From the NCBI GenBank assembly GCA_003427395.1, contig BFEA01000035.1:3162543-3186624 (forward strand): a DNA stretch of 24,082 nt, in the 5' to 3' direction. A program made the translations under genes and the position numbers. The notes beneath the pieces are model-generated. The model ran no database searches. It was not told the origin of the DNA and worked only from the letters and a program-made list of their open reading frames with translations. This DNA comes from Chara braunii (taxonomy: Eukaryota > Streptophyta > Charophyceae > Charales > Characeae). Positions within the stretch are counted from its first letter, which is position 1; every line of letters starts with the position of its first letter. This document shows, in pieces, positions 1-10,005 of this stretch.

Positions 1-62
1 CCCCCGCGGCGGGGGTCAGGGGGTCAAACCCCTACCCCGGCTTTGCCCGCGGGGGCCCCCGC
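1..62. repeat. Cluster of GC-rich palindromes
   Basis: Three inverted repeats lie head to tail. CCCCCGC-g-GCGGGGG (1-15) is perfect with 7-bp arms. GGGGT-caa-ACCCC lies around 20-33. GCGGGGGCCCCCGC (49-62) is a perfect 14-bp palindrome. Similar CG-rich stretches occur in plant LTR retrotransposons, but I see no LTR boundary here, so the element type is unassigned. Confidence 0.5.
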
Positions 63-1260
63 ATGACAACCCTGATCAAAACCCTTGTCTTTTTGTCAAC
101 TGCTAAGTGGTCATCTAGCGGGTCGTCAAGTGGCACAGGGGCACGAACCCTTGGTTGTCATTCAACTCTTCCGCACTGCCCGCATTCGGTGAGTGTTGAG
201 AACCGAGATGAAAAGTCCAACCCTAGTCCCTCTTGTAACGGCCAAGTGACCCTCCCGTTGGCCGACAACTGGCTAATACATACATGCGCAGGGTCATGTC
301 CCGAAAAATTGGTAAAGTACCGCCTCAGTACACCAGGCAACACGGTACCGTCGCTTGGCCTGACTTCAGGCCTGGTAGTGCCGCAGGGGACACAATTTCT
401 CAACGGGCTATCCCGCTACAGGCCCGTTCATATAGGTGCGGGCTCCATGGAGTGCCGCTTGGTCCAAGTCTAGGCTTGGCCAGTATGCACACGATTGCGG
501 CTTAGGGTCATTTTTATTGAGTCGTTTTTATTTATTTATTTAGGTTTTTTTTTTTTTTTTTTTTTCATTCGGAGGTGGGTGAACCCTTAAAAAAAAAAAT
601 CCAGCAGTAGGCTTCACCAATTCCACTCCGAGCGGCGCAGACCGTCAAACCTCTTGAGAACCACACCAAGCATACTCTGACTTGTGGTCACGTTTAATAA
701 TAATAATAATTGATAATAATAAATAAAAAGAGTGGGATTAGACCCGAGACATTCGAGGAAGACCATCATGACCAAAAGTGTGATTAACCCTCTCCGGTTA
801 GACCGGTTACTTCCACAGAGCGTGTCAACCCGTGACAAATTAACACACCGGGGAGAGCCTGAATGTCGGGCCCTTCGACAGCGGACGCAGGGCTAACTCA
901 TATCGAGTCGCAGTGCAAGCATACACAAGAGATCGTAATGTTGGCGTACTATGTAGTACCCATACTCATGCGGTCCTCGTTAATCTCGAGGGTCGCATTC
1001 GGCACTCAAGTGTCGGCTGACACGTGCCTTGAGGATTAATCTCTCGACGATGGACAACCACCAAGTGCGGTTGAGAACCACACCCTATTCTGCACCCTGC
1101 GGAGAATGGGTGGTACAAAGGTTCATACCTGTGGTGACAATCGTCTCTTATGGCCCTGGAGACCAGCTCCTTCACCTAGGGCCTCGAGAGGAATCAAGGG
1201 GTTTGACTTTGACGACTGTCACAGACTACAACGTCCAACCATAAAAATTATAAACAGTAA
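63..1260. other. Unassigned non-coding region with a poly(T) tract
   Basis: I recognise no gene here. The short open frames have no domain character. A 21-T run at 545-565 could be the tail of a minus-strand retroelement, but no body is recognisable. A 14-bp direct repeat, TTGAGAACCACACC, occurs at 654-667 and 1071-1084, suggesting that parts of this stretch come from one repeated element. An AT block with AATAATAAT triplets lies at about 698-728. Confidence 0.4.
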
Positions 1261-1265
1261 AGGCT

Positions 1266-1339
1266 AAAAAGGGGAAGTCCCTTTTCTCTCAAAAACATTT
1301 TCTATAACCTTTACGCGCGGTCACCGTAGGCCGCGCGAA
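1266..1339. repeat. Two short hairpins
   Basis: AAAAGGG/CCCTTTT forms a 7-bp stem at about 1267-1285. CGCGCGG-tcaccgtagg-CCGCGCG forms a 7-bp perfect stem at about 1315-1338. No function can be assigned. They sit between unassigned regions and could be part of an LTR or untranslated region. Confidence 0.4.
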
Positions 1340-2045
1340 AACACCCAAGCCATAAACATATATATATAACATAAATATAGAGGATTATTAATATAGGACG
1401 ATCACTTCTTAGAGTCATAGTGGGACTCCTCTCAACCATATATATATGTATGTGAGCGCAAGCAGTCAAATCCAAAGTCCGAATCACCAAACATACATGC
1501 AATCACATCAAAGATTCAACCAAAAAGTCAATGCACTACACGGGGTCAACTTCAACCATTATCTGCTCTCACACCTCTTGCTTTTAGCCATACAAGCTTC
1601 ACTCTTGTGCAACTTCTCAAAATAAAATACTCGGTATTTTTCTTTAAATAGTCATTCAAAATAAAGTCCGGGCGAAAACACAACAAAACAGTTCAAATCA
1701 CAAGGCTAAAGCCTTTAGGTTGAGTGACAGGAGTGGATTGGAGTTGAGTCGTAAACCGATGAATCGGCAACCGACCTGTTATCAGTGATAATAGAAGGTG
1801 ATCCCTGTAGGATCAAGCTGAATCTAACCCAAATCCTGAATCAATCGATCAAGAAGACCTGTAACACAAGACACACCAATCCCCAAGCTAAAATCATAAG
1901 TGTATGGAGAATACAACTCCATAACACATTCTTACCCAAGATCCTTCTACAAGCTAAGCCTAGGTCTGCCTCTAAGCAAGTGTCTAAAGAAAGGTAGAAC
2001 CTGACAGAGTCTCCTCTATATAGACTGGATTGCAAGAATCGTTAC
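1340..2045. other. Unassigned AT-moderate region
   Basis: No coding potential is recognised; the longest frames are about 65-70 codons without motifs. A short TA-rich run occurs at about 1358-1382 and another at about 1438-1452. The sequence leads directly into the 124-bp tandem repeats and may belong to the same parent element. No LTR, primer-binding site or polypurine tract could be defined. Confidence 0.3.
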
Positions 2046-2650
2046 CCGTCAAAATATAATCTAACCCCTTTAAACTAAGAAAATTTCGGCAACGCTTCCC
2101 GTAGGAAAAGTGTCTTCTCATAATTTATAATAACTCAAATATGAAAACAAGACGATCTCTAACTCTGAAAAATCAAAATTTTGTCTAACTCCCTGAATTA
2201 GTAAAAATTTGGATAGTACGTCTTTCAGAAAGGTAGACTTCTCATATTTATACTAAGTCAGAAATGAACTCAGAAACAAGACATGAGTTCAACTAAGACA
2301 AAATTTAACTAACTCCTTAGATTTGTAGAAATTTCGACAGCGCTTCCCGTAGAGAAAGTGTTATTATTCCAAGATTTATACAAAGCTAATTTCATAATCT
2401 AGAATGAATCGGACTTTTCAAGGTCTAATTTTATCTGACTCCCTGAATTAGCAAAAGTTTGGGCAGCACTCCCTTTAGAAAAGAAGACTCTCCAGATTTT
2501 TACTAAGTCATATATAAAAATCAGACAAACTGAACTTTGAAAAGACAAAATTTGACTAACTCCTTGGTTTTGTAGAAACTTCGGCAGCGCTTCCCGTAGA
2601 GATAGTGACTTACCAAGATTTATACACGACCAAGTATAATAAAAGATCCC
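2046..2650. repeat. Five diverged ~124-bp tandem repeats in A-B-A-B-A order
   Basis: An anchor segment recurs at 2085, 2209, 2333, 2459 and 2580, so the spacings are 124, 124, 126 and 121 bp. Copies 1, 3 and 5 carry TTCGRCARCGCTTCCCGTAG. Copies 2 and 4 carry TTGG-type anchors preceded by CTCCCTGAATTAG. Each copy also contains CTAACTCC upstream and a GATTTATAC-like segment downstream. Copies of one type resemble each other more than their neighbours, so the true unit looks like a dimer of about 248 bp. No protein is encoded. The block is probably an internal repeat of a larger non-coding mobile element. Confidence 0.8.
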
Positions 2651-2915
2651 AGAAAATGCAGTAATTGATCTAAGTAAAAAAAAACTTAGCTCAGAAAATG
2701 CAGGAATTTAAACTAAGTTATATGACTCTAGCACGTGGCGAGCAACTAAAGCAACTACCTATCAAACTGAAACTCAGACTAAGTAGTAGCCTCACTCAGT
2801 CACATGCACGCCGGACTACAAGGGTAAGTACTCTCACCATCCCAAAGTCAACTTAGCAAACAATAGTTCATAGTCTTTCAATGCTTTATCCCTTTTTACC
2901 CAGCTTACATAGGGC
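2651..2915. other. Spacer between two tandem-repeat arrays
   Basis: No gene or RNA is recognised. The sequence AGAAAATGCAG is repeated at about 2650 and 2693. Otherwise this is plain spacer separating the 124-bp repeats from the hairpin array. Confidence 0.35.
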
Positions 2916-2920
2916 GTAAA

Positions 2921-3817
2921 GTCAGACCACCCAAACTTATGGGACATGCCTTACCCAGTTATTGAGTATACACAGAACAGGGGACACAACTACTTCTCTC
3001 TTCTTTGGGCATGTGATTAGGTCGCCCTAGTCGCCCTGAACTGTTTAAGTATACCAACTTTATATAATTATCTTGACTTAGTCTTATAAGGTAGCATATG
3101 ACTTAACCGATTAATTTAGTTCGAGGTTCAGCCTGCCCCTTCTTACCACCAGTTTACTCTTAATTAATACTCTCTTCAATTTTGTGATAGGCTATAGTCA
3201 GGTCACCCAAACTTATGGGACCCTGTCTGACTAGCCTGTTCTTAAATAAGATAGTATTAAAGTATAGCCAAATTATTATCTTTGGGTTTCAACATGTGCG
3301 AGACATTGAGCCAGACTACCTAAACTTATAGGATAGTCTGACTCTCTACCTGGTTCATTTCTCTCTGATCCAATATGTGTGTGGCATGGAGTCGAAGCCA
3401 CCCTAACTTATGGAATAGCCAGACTCTCTGTCAAAGTTACTCCCTCAGAATAAAAGCAGGAAGAGGCTGAACCACCTAAACTTATAGAATGGCTCAGACC
3501 TCCTCGTTCAGAACCAAGGGAATTGAGAAAGTCAAAGTAAACAAGGCAACCAAGCCACGTGAACTTACAGAATGTGCCTGGTCCCTGAAAAGTCAATCAC
3601 AGTTAACCCTCACAAGTCAAAGCACCCAGACCACCTAAACTTATAGACTGGTCTGATTCTCAAAGCAATTCCACAACACTGGATCTCCCCAAACCTTAGG
3701 GGACTTCCCAGCCTCCAGAGCAAATAGACCACCCAAACTTATGGAATGGTCTGATGCTCCAAACAAATCCAAAAAACATAGCACTGGGTCTCCCCAAGCT
3801 TATGGGGACTTCCCAGT
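2921..3817. repeat. Array of ten imperfect hairpins with a shared loop
   Basis: Ten copies of a short dyad share a core resembling CC-YAAACTTAT-RG, located near 2930, 3207, 3319, 3400, 3475, 3557, 3634, 3690, 3733 and 3795. The flanking stems differ but remain complementary: CAGACTA/TAGTCTG at 3312-3340, CAGACCA/TGGTCTG at 3627-3655, AGACCA/TGGTCT at 3726-3752, ACTGGG..TCCCC/GGGGA..CCCAGT at 3783-3817, and GAGG-CTGA-CCA/TGG-TCAG-CCTC at 3463-3502. At 3189-3237 the stem extends to AGGCTA-TA-GTCAG against CTGACTAGCCT. Spacing varies from about 50 to 110 bp over the second half. No coding frame fits. The pattern is what repeated structured RNA, or DNA that snaps back, would show. Confidence 0.8.
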
Positions 3818-3829
3818 CTTAATGACCCA

Positions 3830-4900
3830 GTCAAACTCTAAAGCAATACTGCCTTCTTCCCAACCTTCCCCCAGATGCAATCCCACAATCTGCTTTCAGT
3901 CAGACAATGAAACTGAAACTGGCATTGCGCATACATTTCTTTACTTAATCTGATTCACGTCCTGAAAATCAAACTGAAAGTCAAAGTAGGGATACAGGCA
4001 ACATACGCAGTCAAACATAACAATGAATACAAGTAGGGGTTATACTTGGAATATAGAAGGAAAGCAATGGTTACCTTTCAGTTCCCTGTCTCCAGAACTC
4101 CTCTTGAGTTTCGGTAGAGCTCCCGCAATCGGTGGGCTAACTCCCCATAGAGTCTTGCTGCGGTCCTACAGGTTGCAATCCCGCCTGCCTTCTTCCTCTC
4201 GTAACCAAGATTAGAATGAAAGTAAGACGAGCAGAGAGAGGTAGGTTGAGACTCTCAGATCCAAGAGAGGTGCACTCGGACTCGCGGGAGAGGACCTCAA
4301 TATCTTCACTCGCCTGAGGGCCCCGCAATGGCGCGCAATGGCGGCCAGAGTCGCCCACCAGCCTGGTCAAACTGAAGTCAATCACTAAGGGTTGACTTCC
4401 GGATGAATCCCGGATCGCGGCAATGATTCCTCTGAAGACCTCCCAATTCACAACAATAAGCCCCCTTTGCAACGATCTGATGACCTCCCTCGATCCCAGC
4501 TCCGCTATCTCAAGCCAATTGTAGTTATGCAGCCTGAAAGGGCTGCGTTTGAAATAGAGCACACCTGTACTCTATCTAAAACGCGACTAGACCCCAACCA
4601 AACTTAGCAGTGTTGTGCTCAACAACAGGCAAATGACGCAGCAACACATAGCAACACCACAACCTCTACATAGTCAAATACAACAACGCTGATCTCATCA
4701 ACCCGAAACCAAAAAAATCCGAAACACAGCAAGCACCGTGCTTTAGCAAGCATCCGCCGAACACAACAGTACTGCATATTGTAGCAGCACTGGGCGCAAT
4801 GGTAACACCTCAGCGAATTCCTCCCCCTCCAACCCTCGACACGAGCTTTCTCTCCCTCTCTCTCTTGAACGCAGTCTGCCACTCTCCTTCTCACAATCGC
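3830..4900. other. Unassigned region with one minus-strand open frame
   Basis: The only frame of note is 4562-4137 on the minus strand (141 codons, including the segment VNWEVFRGIIAAIRDSSG). It has no domain I recognise and no homologue elsewhere in the window. It could be chance or a fragment of a gag-like or other transposon gene. The plus strand from about 4820 becomes pyrimidine-rich and grades into the composite unit that follows. Confidence 0.3.
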
Positions 4901-5079
4901 CTACTGCTTACCCACCGAGTGTGTCAAACGAGGAGATATCTCCCACGAGAACATGGGAAGATACATCTCCTACCCCCGCTTATCCTTCCTCTTCCCCACG
5001 CAGCTCCTTCCTTAGTTCGTTTTTCTTTCTTTGCTCCGGTCGGCTCCGCTTGACCCCCTTCCTGCCTGTCTCTCCCATT

Positions 5080-5580
5080 CATTCGTCAACTACTTATGCA
5101 CGAATATGTCTTCCATCTACCGTGTTGCGACCAGGTTCAAACGGGCATACGGGAAGTAGCAAGCAACGAACTGGGATCATAAATGAAACAGAACTAGCTA
5201 ACGACATGAACAATTTCGATCTTCGAGGCCTGAGGAGAGCGATCACCTGACGCAGTCGACGCGGGATGGTGACAATGACCACGACCTTCGAAACACCCCA
5301 TTTTAGGCGAGGCGGAAGTGAAGATTGCCAAGATGGAAGGATCCTCACTCGGAAGCTTCGACCATCAGGACTGGGTGGGCGTATGGGATGGAGATAACTA
5401 ACCAACTGAAGACGATCAATACATTGGCAGTGGCGACTATGATCGTCGTGAGCAGCGTCAAGGGGGGCCGGGCGCACTACTCATCGAATGTACAAAACGA
5501 GAAAGAATCTCCCCTTAGATCCTAGGAAAATACACGTCCAATAGCGCTGCTGCCCCTTCTGTCTCTTTCACCGAGTACAA
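5080..5580. other. Unassigned segment within or before copy A
   Basis: This 500-bp stretch is neither clearly subrepeat nor 28S-like. Open frames on both strands (up to 127 codons on the minus strand at 5477-5094) lack recognisable motifs. No function assigned. Confidence 0.3.
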
Positions 5581-5599
5581 ACATGGGAGTGTATCTTCC

Positions 5600-6258
5600 G
5601 CTAGAGCATTGAAGGATACATCCCCCATATTCTTATCTCTATTTTATCCGCATATGGCATGGCTTTGCGCCCAAGTACATCCACTCTTTCTCCTGCTTTC
5701 CGCTCCAAGTCTTCTTCCGCCTCCTCTCCCCTGCGCGCAGCCTCTCTCTCTTCTACCATCATAACTAACTCTCTATTGCTAAGTCTGACACTGCCATTCG
5801 ATTCACAGTGCCCTAAAACCCCATTTGCCATCCTCGTTACAAAAAAAAAAATGCCAAGAGACTGCCGAGTTAACCAATTCTTACTCCCACTCACTCTCCT
5901 TCTTTCCTCCTCGACATCTTCAGCGCACCTCTCTTTTCTTCCACTCTTTCTCTTACTAACTTTCCTCTAAAGCTAACTGCATATTTGCGTTCGCCCGGGG
6001 TTAAAACCCGTACCTCAAATCTTTCCCCGCTCGATTTCGTTTAAAATCGAGCGATATCTCATTTTCTATTCCCCGTCATTCCCCTTCCGCCATAGCTCCG
6101 CGCAGCTCGCTTTCTTACTAACTTTTAATCTTCTAACTCTTCTATTAATCTGACTCTACCTACGGACTCGCCCGCCCTGAGAACTTCGGTTCTAAACTTT
6201 GCTCCGCTCGATTCCGTCAAGAATCGGGCGGGCTGCATCTTCCTTTATCCCACCATAG
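5600..6258 (+). repeat. ~165-190-bp subrepeats with GCTCGAT hairpins (copy A)
   Basis: Diverged units share CATAGCTCCGCGCAG, then CTTACTAAC, then a hairpin, then a segment like ATCTTCATTTTCC. The CTTACTAAC anchor occurs at about 5760 (as TAACTAAC), 5952 and 6114. Hairpins are CGCTCGATTT/AAATCGAGCG (6028-6053, 10 bp) and CGCTCGATTC/GAATCGGGCG (6205-6230, one G-T pair). The sequence stops at the poly(T) start of the nested LINE. Confidence 0.7.
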
Positions 6259-7645
6259 TTTTTTTTTTTTGTTTTTTTTTTTTAACATCTAGATTGGGGA
6301 GTAGAGGGCGTGCTGATTAGAGCAGACACTCCCTCTACCCCCTAGATGCGTAGATGGCTCCGTTCCATTGGTGGGGAGTTACACCTGCTGGAAACTGGGT
6401 CCAGTGTCCCTTACATCATCAATAATAAACAATCAGCAAGTCTGATATTGAAAAAGTGAGTCCAAAGACCCTTCAGATCTGGGAATGCTAGAGTTGTGCC
6501 TCTTCACCTTACCCGGGCGCCAAATATGCGATTACACCTAGCAGTACTAACATCCAAAAAAATACTTATTAAAAGATGGAACTGGACTCCGCAGATAATC
6601 ATAATAGTGTGAAACAATAAATCACTCAAGCCCAAACCATGAACCAGGAACTAAGGCCAACTTGGATGGAGGGAAAGGATCAGGAAATTCAGAAACAGGT
6701 CTGAGGGGAATGGAAGGATCAATGTTACTCCAGTCATTATAATGTAGGTAGTACTTTCTTGGGAGCTCATCGTGAGTAGTATCACACCCTCCATTCCATT
6801 TAACTTGCCCTATTTTACCACATTGGTCCCCTCCAAGCCAGTTTTGATTGAAGGTTTTTATATGTTGTTTAATATCATTTTCTGTTGTTAAGCATCTAAG
6901 TTTTTCCTTCAGTGAGTCCCATCTAGAATGAATCTCTAGTTGGACTTGTTGTTTGATGGTATCCGTGAACTCAGGCCCATCAAGCCGGGCATCTTCCATT
7001 TCAAATGTACACTTGCGAGACCATATGGCCCATATGACAGCCCTTCTTCCGATCGTGAATAAGTTAGTTGTGAAACTATCTTCGCATGAAGGAGTCCAGG
7101 TTTCCAGGAGGAGAGCCTTCCAACTCCTTGGCCACGGTAGGGAAGTTTCAATCTGATTCCAAATCCTATCCCACCACCACCATAGCCAAACCGATCATGG
7201 GCATTGTAGGAATATATGTCTTATGGTTTCCGTGATTAATTTAGACGGAAAGGCAGATCTGCAGAATTTGCACCAGGGAAGTGCTATTCCTCTTTGTTCA
7301 AGTGTCGTTCTATCAATGATCCAGTCATTGGTTGGTAAGCATCTGTGAGTGATTTGCCATTGTAGGGAAGCCACTTTAGTTGGTTTAGCCTTGATTGAAT
7401 GAAACCATTTAACAAACCGCAATTCCTCTTTACTTACATTCAGGTGTCTCATCCATCGCGCTTCAATTTTGTCCTTGATATTTATCCTAGGACGCAGCAT
7501 CCTATATGTGGATTTTACCGACAGTGTGTGAAGAACCCGAGTGTGGGAACGACTTGGGTATACCGTGGATGACCAGGACCAGTTAACCCCCGTCCTCATC
7601 TCTGAGTGCATCTTGGCGCGGATTGTGCCCACATTCATTTATCCA
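6259..7645 (-). mobile_element. 5'-truncated L1-type LINE, copy 1
   Basis: This is a minus-strand non-LTR retrotransposon. Its poly(A) tail reads as poly(T) at 6259-6283 on the plus strand. Moving away from the tail come a hairpin (6301-6338), a 3' core shared with two other elements (6365-6408), a 3' untranslated region to 6621, and the last third of ORF2. The 5' end is lost near 7640-7660, leaving only the zf-RVT and C-terminal regions. TTTATCC lies on both sides of the insertion (about 6245 and 7636) and could be a short target-site duplication. The element sits inside the subrepeat/28S composite unit, so it is younger than that unit. Confidence 0.85.
6622..7638 (-). pseudogene. LINE ORF2 C-terminal fragment with zf-RVT domain, one internal stop
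   Basis: This is the C-terminal part of LINE ORF2, about 338 codons in one frame broken by a single TGA at 7197-7195. Residues 1-148 (7638-7195) hold the zf-RVT region, ending in WCKFC...RHIFLQC, the Cys/His pattern that follows reverse transcriptase in plant L1 elements. After the stop the same frame continues SVWLWWWWDRIWNQIE, then RRAVIWAIWSRKCTFEMEDA, and ends in RKYYLHYNDWSNIDPSIPL...FPDPFPPSKLALVPGSWFGLE. The LINE at 13811-20770 has a matching C-terminus. The stop probably arose from CGA by C-to-T change at a CpG. Truncation removed endonuclease and reverse transcriptase, so this copy cannot move by itself. A TAA lies in frame just upstream, near the 5' junction. Confidence 0.85.
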
Positions 7646-7699
7646 TTTATCTTTCTCTTTTCTTCCTCATCTTGCTTCCTACCAGTCTCTCTCCCGCTG

Positions 7700-8320
7700 T
7701 CTTTGCCTTAGCGTGGTCGCCCCACTGTGTCACTCTGGCCTTCCCGCTAGCATAGCTCGTTGGCAGCAGCCGATCCCACAGACAACCGGGTAGCGCTTAG
7801 AGCGGTACCGACTGTCTCAAGGGAAACTCCGGGGAAACCATATACTAGACGGTTCGATTTGTCTTTCGCCCCTATACCAAGCCTTTCACGCCTCCACTGA
7901 GCTCCCCGTGGCCTGCCTAGTTTAGACAGGAGTTCACTTCCACCTCGGGCCACAAACAGACGGCCCATACTCAGCTGGTAGGGAGCGGACCCAAGGGCAC
8001 AGGCCTGCAATGTGCTAGTTGTGGTAGTCGAAACTCGGTGAGGGGTGTAACACCGTCCTCAAACCGAATTCACCAGCCTCTACAACGGGTGGTATCAAAC
8101 CTATGGCCTACGTACTGCCGACGTGACCACCCTGGCTCTCCGAACAGTGGAAGCGCGCGACCTGCTACAAGCCTCAAAACTGAGCCCGGGTGGGTTGGTC
8201 CCAGTGCAGTTCCTCAGTGGTAGCCGCGGCTAGAGTGAAGAAAGGTCCCACACGAACAAGGCCACACCGCGGCCTTCACCCTGGCTCCCCCGGCCGCTAC
8301 CCAGGCATAGTTCAGCACCA
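7700..8320. repeat. Rearranged 28S rRNA-derived block, copy A
   Basis: Three adjoining pieces resemble domain II of large-subunit rRNA. First, antisense (about 7700-7893), including AAGGGAAACTCCGGGGAAAC and CTTTCGCCCCTATACC. Second, sense (about 7895-8268), including GTCGAAACTCGGTGAGG, GAAGCGCGCGACCT, GCAGTTCCTCAGTGGTAG and GAAGAAAGGTCCCACACGAAC. Third, antisense again (about 8270-8318), including CCAGGCATAGTTCAGCACC. The middle piece matches a later part of 28S and is inverted relative to its neighbours. This is a pseudo-rRNA repeat and not a working rRNA gene. The matches are from memory of conserved 28S sequence. Confidence 0.75.
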
Positions 8321-8990
8321 ATAAAACCTTAATAAAACTCTCATAAATAATAAAATGAAATAAAATATTATAAACTTCTTACCGCCAGAATATGAAGAAC
8401 GAGGGAAAAGAAAATGCTAACATCGTTCCGACGCTGCCAGCAACAAAACCAAGGGGGACGGCCGCGTCGGGCCCTCAACCCCTCGGTTCCTTCGCGCCGC
8501 TCCCATGCTCCCGCGTCGTCGTCGTCGCTTGATCTCGACGTCTGAATCTCTCAGATGAAAATCCGATGTTGTAACCAATAGTGCTAGGCGCAGAGCTTGG
8601 TCTAATATTGTCGGACACAAGAATAAAACGGCCACTGCGCGATACGTAGGCCTACCGGGGCGTCTTCAAAAATCACATTGTCATCGGCGCCGTCCTCCGC
8701 ACGTAAGCACAGGTCACAGACAAGTGCATCAATCAAACGGCAAAAATCTTTTTAATCCTAATTTAAATCAGGAAAAAAAAAAAAAATGGCCGGCGATCAC
8801 GCCAGTTCTTCGGTCATCAACAAATAAAAATCACACGCGCCTCAAACCTGCGCGTCCACACACTCTCTATTCTAGTCAACCATCCAATCAACGTAGCCTA
8901 CAGACACTGCCATGACTCACACGGAATACTCAAACTTATTTTCTGTCAACTGCAAAAACCACGGCGGATACCCTTGTAAGGGTATTCGCA
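8320..8990 (+). repeat. 3' segment of composite unit A, with terminal palindrome
   Basis: An AATAAA-rich bridge (8320-8390) is followed by about 600 bp that aligns with 10680-11358. Shared landmarks are AGAATATGA.GAACGA, AACCAAGGGGGAC, CTCAACCCCTCGGT, TGTAACCAATAGTGCTAGG, an A-tract (8773-8785) and GTCAACCATCCAATCAACG. It ends in a near-perfect palindrome at 8964-8989 (GCGGATACCCTT-gt-AAGGGTATTCGC, one G-T wobble). No plausible protein is encoded. Confidence 0.7.
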
Positions 8991-9199
8991 CCGACAGCGC
9001 TACAGCGTCTCACTCCGCTACTCAGCAATTACGCAATGGAGAGGCTGCATCTTCCGTTAGAACAAGGTGCCCTGCTATCCACCCCTTACGCACAGAGAGA
9101 AGGAGAGAAGCTGCTCCACCCGTAAGATAAGCAAATTTGAGATGAATCTACCGCCTGAAAACGGCTAGATACATGGGCACTCTGTTATCCCCCTAAGGC

Positions 9200-10005
9200 A
9201 CAACTTTTATTCTTCGCAGAGCCAAGTCCACTCCTTCATTGGGGAAACTGGCCATGTCATCGAGCTCGCAATATTTGAGAACCCCCATTTTGTCTTTTAG
9301 TTTGCTCGATTCTATGCGGGATCGAGTAAGTTCTTCGTTTTCCGAATCGAGCTATATTTGCTTCCCGACGCCGTCTCGCAGTTCATTTTCTTACTAACCT
9401 CTAATCTACTAACCTATCGCCAAAACTAACACTACCACTGGATTCACCACCCTTCGAAACCTCCGAAACGACTCCGCCCTTGCTCGTTTTCATAAGGAAA
9501 CGAGCGAGATCTTCATTTTTCCACACCGCTATATCCGCCTTCACGAAACTTTTCTTAATAGCTTCTTCTATACTAATCCATCACTCAAACTAATGACGAA
9601 TTTGGATTCACCCACCTCCATAACCATAGAAACTCCTCTCTCCCTGCCTGATTCCATTCACGATCAGCTAGGCTATGCATTTGCCCCCTTTCTTTCCTCT
9701 CACTTCCTCCATAGCTCCGCGCAGACTCTTCCTTATGTGCCCACTAACCTGCTCTATCATCCCCAAAACTAACTCCGTAATTGAACTCACCCATGACAAA
9801 AACCCTGACTCGTCATCCTTCCACGCCCGTTTTCATCTAGTGATGGGAAGCCCGGCGTTTTTCCTGTCTGCCTCGTCTTTCCCTTCACCATCTTTGCCTG
9901 CACCCCAACGCAGTTCTCGGTCGGATTCCTTCCTCTTTCCCTGCCCCTCTTATCTTAGTACTAGTGCCTGCGGTTTCCTCTTGCTTCTCTTACTGCCAAT
10001 TCACC
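9200..10005 (+). repeat. ~165-190-bp subrepeats with covarying hairpins (copy B)
   Basis: CTTACTAAC-like anchors lie at 9390, about 9554 and about 9740. CATAGCTCCGCGCAG occurs at about 9710. Hairpins with changed but matching arms are CTCGAT/ATCGAG (9305-9326), GCTCGTTT/AAACGAGC (9482-9505) and CTGAT/ATCAG (9648-9667). The 187-codon open frame at 9675-10238 runs through both subrepeat and 28S-like sequence, so I treat it as chance. Confidence 0.65.

Larger units (their letters stand above)
4930..9025 (+). repeat. Composite repeat unit, copy A (holds a nested LINE)
   Basis: This unit is built like copy B downstream: pyrimidine-rich subrepeats, a rearranged 28S rRNA block (about 7700-8320), an AT-rich bridge (8320-8390), a conserved segment beginning ACCAAGGGGGAC (about 8447), an A-rich tract, and a terminal palindrome at 8964-8989. 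A minus-strand LINE fragment (6259-about 7645) interrupts it, so the ancestral unit was shorter. The left edge is uncertain; degraded subrepeat-like sequence starts near 4930. Short frames on both strands correspond between copies A and B and look like shadows of the repeat, not genes. Confidence 0.65.

Noticed and set aside
2921-3817. The hairpin array as a CRISPR array
   Set aside because: The context is eukaryotic, spacing is irregular, and the repeats vary in the stems, not as identical repeats with unique spacers.
4137-4562. 141-codon minus-strand frame as a host gene
   Set aside because: No recognisable domain, no splice or promoter context, and only repeats around it; mentioned within the unassigned region only.
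1340-4900. An LTR retrotransposon with defined ends
   Set aside because: No paired LTRs, primer-binding site, polypurine tract or gag/pol motifs could be found.
7700-8320. A genuine 28S rRNA gene
   Set aside because: Fragments are partial, diverged and switch strand twice within 600 bp.
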